Of a stretch of 64,000 bases of DNA, positions 62,490 to 64,000 are shown in pieces. The position numbers and the translations under genes were made by a program. Numbering within the stretch: position 1 is the stretch's first letter; the number at the start of each line of letters is the position of its first letter. This DNA is from Quillaja saponaria (lineage: Eukaryota > Streptophyta > Magnoliopsida > Fabales > Quillajaceae): the NCBI GenBank assembly GCA_029379385.1, contig CM055614.1, forward strand, positions 14,451,528 through 14,515,527. The letters are read 5' to 3'. The notes below the pieces were generated by a model. The model had not been told where the DNA came from. It saw only the letters and a list, made by a program, of their open reading frames with translations, and ran no database searches.

Positions 62490-63580
62490 ATATTTCAGAT
62501 GGATATGAAAACATCTTTCTTGAATGGAAACCTTATAAAGCAGTTTTACATTGTGAAGGTTTCACAGAGAATAAAGGTAATAATCTTATTTGCAGGTTTA
62601 ACAGGTCTATCAAATACTCTCATTCAAGTGTCCTAATAATGATTCTTGAAATTTTGATGAGATAGTCACATCTCTTAGTTATGTTAAGAATAAGGTTGAT
62701 AAATAAATATATCTTAAGGTCAATGGGAGCTAGTTTATCATATTGATTTAGTGACACTGATTTAATAAATATACTTTAAGGTTAATAGATCAAGTTTATC
62801 ATATTCTGATAATAGTTAATTATACCTTGCTTGTTATTAATAATGACATTGTTTTATTTCATGAGACAAAGTTCATATTGTCTAAGACCTTTGGCATTAA
62901 GAATCTTGGAGAGGCATCTTTTGTTCTTAGTGTTGAGATACACAGGGATATACCTAACTTTTGTTACGTCTTTCCTAGTAAACCTGTATCGTTTAAGTGT
63001 TGAACAGGTTAAATGTGCATAAATACAAGACTGGCAATGTACATGTTATCAAGAGTGACAAGTTCAGTTTAGATCAGTGTCTCGTTAATAAGTCTCAGGG
63101 AAAGTCCATGAGAAATATGACTTATGCTAGTGCAGTTGAATCTTGTTGTATGCTTAGGTTTGCACTAGGGTTCACATTCAAACCCAGGATCAGAACATTA
63201 AGTTATGAAATATTTACAGAGAACCAAAGTTTTTATGCTATTGCATAGAATAATTGATCATCTTAAATTAATTGGTTACTTTGATTCTAACTTTAGTAGT
63301 TGCAAAGATGATCTTAAATCCACTTCAGGATAATTTTTATGTTAACTTAGGGGGTTGTATCTTGGAAATGTTACAAGCAAAAGCTTCTTTCACTATACAA
63401 GCTAAGTTTATTACTTGTTATAGAGCATCCAAGCATGGTATATGGTTGAAGAACATGATAACTTATCTTTGTGTGGTTGTCTCGAATTTTAAATTGCTTA
63501 AGATCTATTGTAACAATAGCTCTACTGTGTTCTTCTTAAAGAACAATAAGATTTCTAGTGCATCGAGAGTCAATGACTAG
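62490..63580 (+). pseudogene. copia RT and RNase H remnants (plus copy)
   Basis: MDMKTSFLNG near 62500 is an RT motif of copia elements. It is followed by degraded RT and connection sequence (GEASFVLSVEI-like near 62910, DKFSLDQC near 63060, YASAVES near 63124). RNase H follows at about 63272-63580, with the helix ASKHGIW and KIYCNNSSTVFFLKNN. The RT catalytic YVDD region is largely deleted. It is homologous to 38188-39200 of the minus copy. Confidence 0.75.
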
Positions 63581-64000
63581 GGACTTTGTAAATAAAAAAA
63601 CAAAAAAAAAAAAAGATATTATGTTTGAACATATTAATACAGAAAGCTGTTACCAGATCTTTAACCAAGGGACTTAGGACTAGGGTTTTCAAAAGTTATG
63701 TTCATAATATGAGCATTGTGGAGTCCTTTGATGTTTTTGGTTAATGAGAGTTTGCTTTGTTTTGTTCAAACTAGTTAGCATATTATGTATGCTATTTTGT
63801 GACCTAATACATCCTTGTATGATGGTGTGTTATGGTGATAATAATAATTATTTTCATTGTGATATGATTAATATTGTATGTTGACATATGGTTATATGAC
63901 ATGTTATTGCATTAAAATCTTAAGACTTGGTGTCTGTCTTAAATATGATAGTTTTGTCAATTTAGAGGTATGTCTCAAACAATAGTAGTTGGATATCTCG

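Larger units (their letters stand above)
51740..64000 (+). mobile_element. Ty1/copia element, plus copy, truncated by window end
   Basis: The 5' LTR is at 51740-52192 and the PBS at 52195-52206. It then has a leader, gag remnants to about 54625, a foreign insert with hAT 2 (about 54630-62440), and pol remnants 62490-63580. The DNA from 63590 to the window end matches the reverse complement of about 37780-38180 in the minus copy. Its 3' LTR should lie just beyond 64000. It is inactive. Confidence 0.85.

Noticed and set aside
1..64000. CRISPR array, prophage or bacterial operon
   Set aside because: No regularly spaced short repeats, no Shine-Dalgarno-linked gene runs, and intron-containing genes throughout.

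Overview
The window is nuclear DNA of a flowering plant, most likely a dicot. It is AT-rich, has one intron-rich gene of a land-plant family, and is otherwise filled with nested plant transposons (Ty3 and Ty1 LTR elements, hAT, PIF/Harbinger, a probable CACTA end). No bacterial, organellar or viral gene set is present. I cannot name the species.

The one intact host gene is a cytokinin-receptor histidine kinase of the CRE1/AHK4/WOL type on the minus strand (coding 20791 down to 12082). I assembled 11 coding exons with consistent GT/AG phases into a 1002-residue frame: TM1, CHASE sensor, TM2, His-kinase, receiver-like and receiver domains. Its product should bind cytokinin at a membrane and pass phosphate through His389 and Asp908 to phosphotransfer proteins.

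Left of the gene (1-12 kb) lie a PIF/Harbinger element (307-1210), a solo LTR with a perfect target duplication (1885-4202), a second LTR of the same family in the opposite direction (about 4976-8805) that splits an old copia gag/protease fragment, a probable CACTA end, and a Ty3 integrase scrap. From 21.6 to 28.3 kb the DNA is AT-rich and gene-poor, with one 538-bp MITE.

A complete but broken chromovirus (Ty3, probably Reina clade) occupies 28269-33705. From 36 kb to the end lies a nested complex. Two copies of one copia family sit head to head: a minus copy with a TTATG target duplication (37270-48577), and a plus copy that starts at 51740 and runs off the window. Each contains a decayed hAT element with its own 8-bp target duplication (40948-45902 and 55847-61501). 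Between the copia copies, a 1.29-kb segment is present three times in tandem. The copia insertion also split an unidentified minus-strand gene-like sequence into pieces at 36.1-37.3 kb and 48.6-49.2 kb.

Nothing here proves a new functional system. The most unusual items are the head-to-head copia pair with its tandem triplication, the two complete-ended hAT elements with unusual N- or C-terminal coding regions, and the unidentified gene fragment.
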